Assembly: GCF_003415675.1 (NCBI RefSeq)
Contig: NZ_QFZK01000003.1
Span: 186,001-250,000, forward strand
Length of the DNA stretch: 64,000 nucleotides
DNA from: Rhodoferax lacus
GTDB taxonomy: Bacteria; Pseudomonadota; Gammaproteobacteria; Burkholderiales; Burkholderiaceae_C
Direction of reading: 5' to 3'
In this document: one piece after another, positions 63,529 to 64,000 of the stretch
Position numbering within the stretch: the stretch's first letter is position 1
Layout: the number at the start of each line of letters is the position of its first letter
Program-made: the position numbers and the translations under genes
The notes under the pieces: generated by a model
Database searches by the model: none
What the model saw: only the letters and a program-made list of their open reading frames with translations
Told to the model about the DNA's origin: nothing

Positions 63529-64000
63529 GTGAAATTGCGGACTGGTTTCGAGACCGTGGTGCTGGCCGTTGGTGGCGTGGCCCTGGCCGGTGTAGTGCTG
63601 TTGACCTTGCTGACCTGGAAGGTTGCCAACGATGCCGACGAAGCCGCGCGGTGGGTGACGCACACCCACGAGGTCATCACCAGCCTGGCGCGGGTGCGCG
63701 CCGATACGCTGCAAGTCGAACTGGCTACCCAGACCTTCCGCATATCGGGCAACCCTGTGCAACTGGTGCAGCGCGACGCCGCCGTTGCCAACCGGGAAGC
63801 CCTGCTGCGCAATATCGGGCAGCTCACCTCCAACAACCCGGCCCAACAGCTGCGGTACAGCGAATTGCGCCGCGTCATTGAAGCGCGGCTGCAGATTTCC
63901 CGGGAGGTTGAGCGCTTGCGCAAGACCCAGGGCACCGAGGCCGCCAATGCCTTCGTGGCCACAGCCCCGCTGGAGCAAACCCGTACCCGTACCTACGAAA
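63529..64000 (+). CDS. Membrane sensor protein with CHASE3-like domain, N-terminal part (cut by window end)
   Basis: Partial gene. From GTG 63529 (preceded by GAAAGG; ATG 63460 and 63475 in the same frame are alternatives) the chain begins MKLRTGFETVVLAVGGVALAG, a signal-anchor membrane segment (about 8-28), followed by a charged helical periplasmic domain (DEAARWVTHTHEVITSLARVRADTLQVELATQTFRISGNP) typical of CHASE3. The downstream output domain (histidine kinase, GGDEF or receptor) is outside the window, so the class cannot be decided. Confidence 0.65.
   Translation, partial: MKLRTGFETVVLAVGGVALAGVVLLTLLTWKVANDADEAARWVTHTHEVITSLARVRADTLQVELATQTFRISGNPVQLVQRDAAVANREALLRNIGQLTSNNPAQQLRYSELRRVIEARLQISREVERLRKTQGTEAANAFVATAPLEQTRTRTYE

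Overview
The window is high-GC chromosomal DNA from a betaproteobacterium of the order Burkholderiales, most likely family Comamonadaceae (Rhodoferax- or Acidovorax-like). This rests on gene content and order: a kinase/PP2C pair before rph-rdgB-hemW, DUF2844/DUF3443 lipoprotein genes, a gspN-D-E type II secretion layout, urtABCDE with urease, and long palindromic intergenic repeats. The genus is a guess.

Layout. 1-5017 (+): Ser/Thr kinase (cut by the window edge), PP2C phosphatase, rph, rdgB, hemW and a CBS-domain protein. 5014-8647 (-): two tandem DUF2844-DUF3443 pairs; the DUF3443 proteins carry a pepsin-like motif series. 8823-23736: a type II secretion system, gspG-H-I-J-K-L-M-N-D-E on the minus strand, gspC divergent, and gspF detached by an inverted block holding a DUF1624 membrane protein and a large chemoreceptor. 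23855-27576: S41 protease lipoprotein, two small exported or membrane proteins, a bile-acid-sodium-symporter-like transporter and a small conserved protein.

27758-33082 is a small, visibly A+T-richer integrated element. It has a tyrosine integrase beside tRNA-Ser(UGA), an AlpA-like regulator, several small unknown genes, a putative nuclease-fold cargo protein, and a 13-nt direct repeat of the tRNA 3' end at both borders.

33188-40588 (-) holds urease genes in two blocks, ureEFG and ureA-ureJ-ureB-ureC, separated by a plus-strand chemoreceptor, an AbrB/MazE-type antitoxin and a truncated Doc-like toxin remnant; ureD is not in the window. ureA is preceded by a near-consensus sigma-54 promoter and a dyad with NtrC-like half sites. 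Divergent from ureA is a large NCS1 transporter-histidine kinase-receiver fusion with its LuxR-type response regulator, followed by a second large chemoreceptor, a VF530-family protein, a HicB remnant and a VOC protein. 49743-57808 holds a chemoreceptor with a CxxCH haem-c motif, divergent from the urea ABC transporter urtABCDE, which is interrupted between urtD and urtE by a 533-bp inverted-repeat element. 57801-62808 (-) is a periplasmic redox operon (cupredoxin, cytochrome c, di-haem peroxidase, msrP, msrQ) ending in a fifth chemoreceptor. ubiC and a truncated sensor gene close the window.

Working picture: the right half is a nitrogen-scavenging region (urea uptake, hydrolysis, a transporter-like sensor kinase, probable RpoN control) interleaved with chemotaxis receptors. 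The left half is protein export plus exported proteases. Several operons (gsp, ure, urt) have been opened by insertions.
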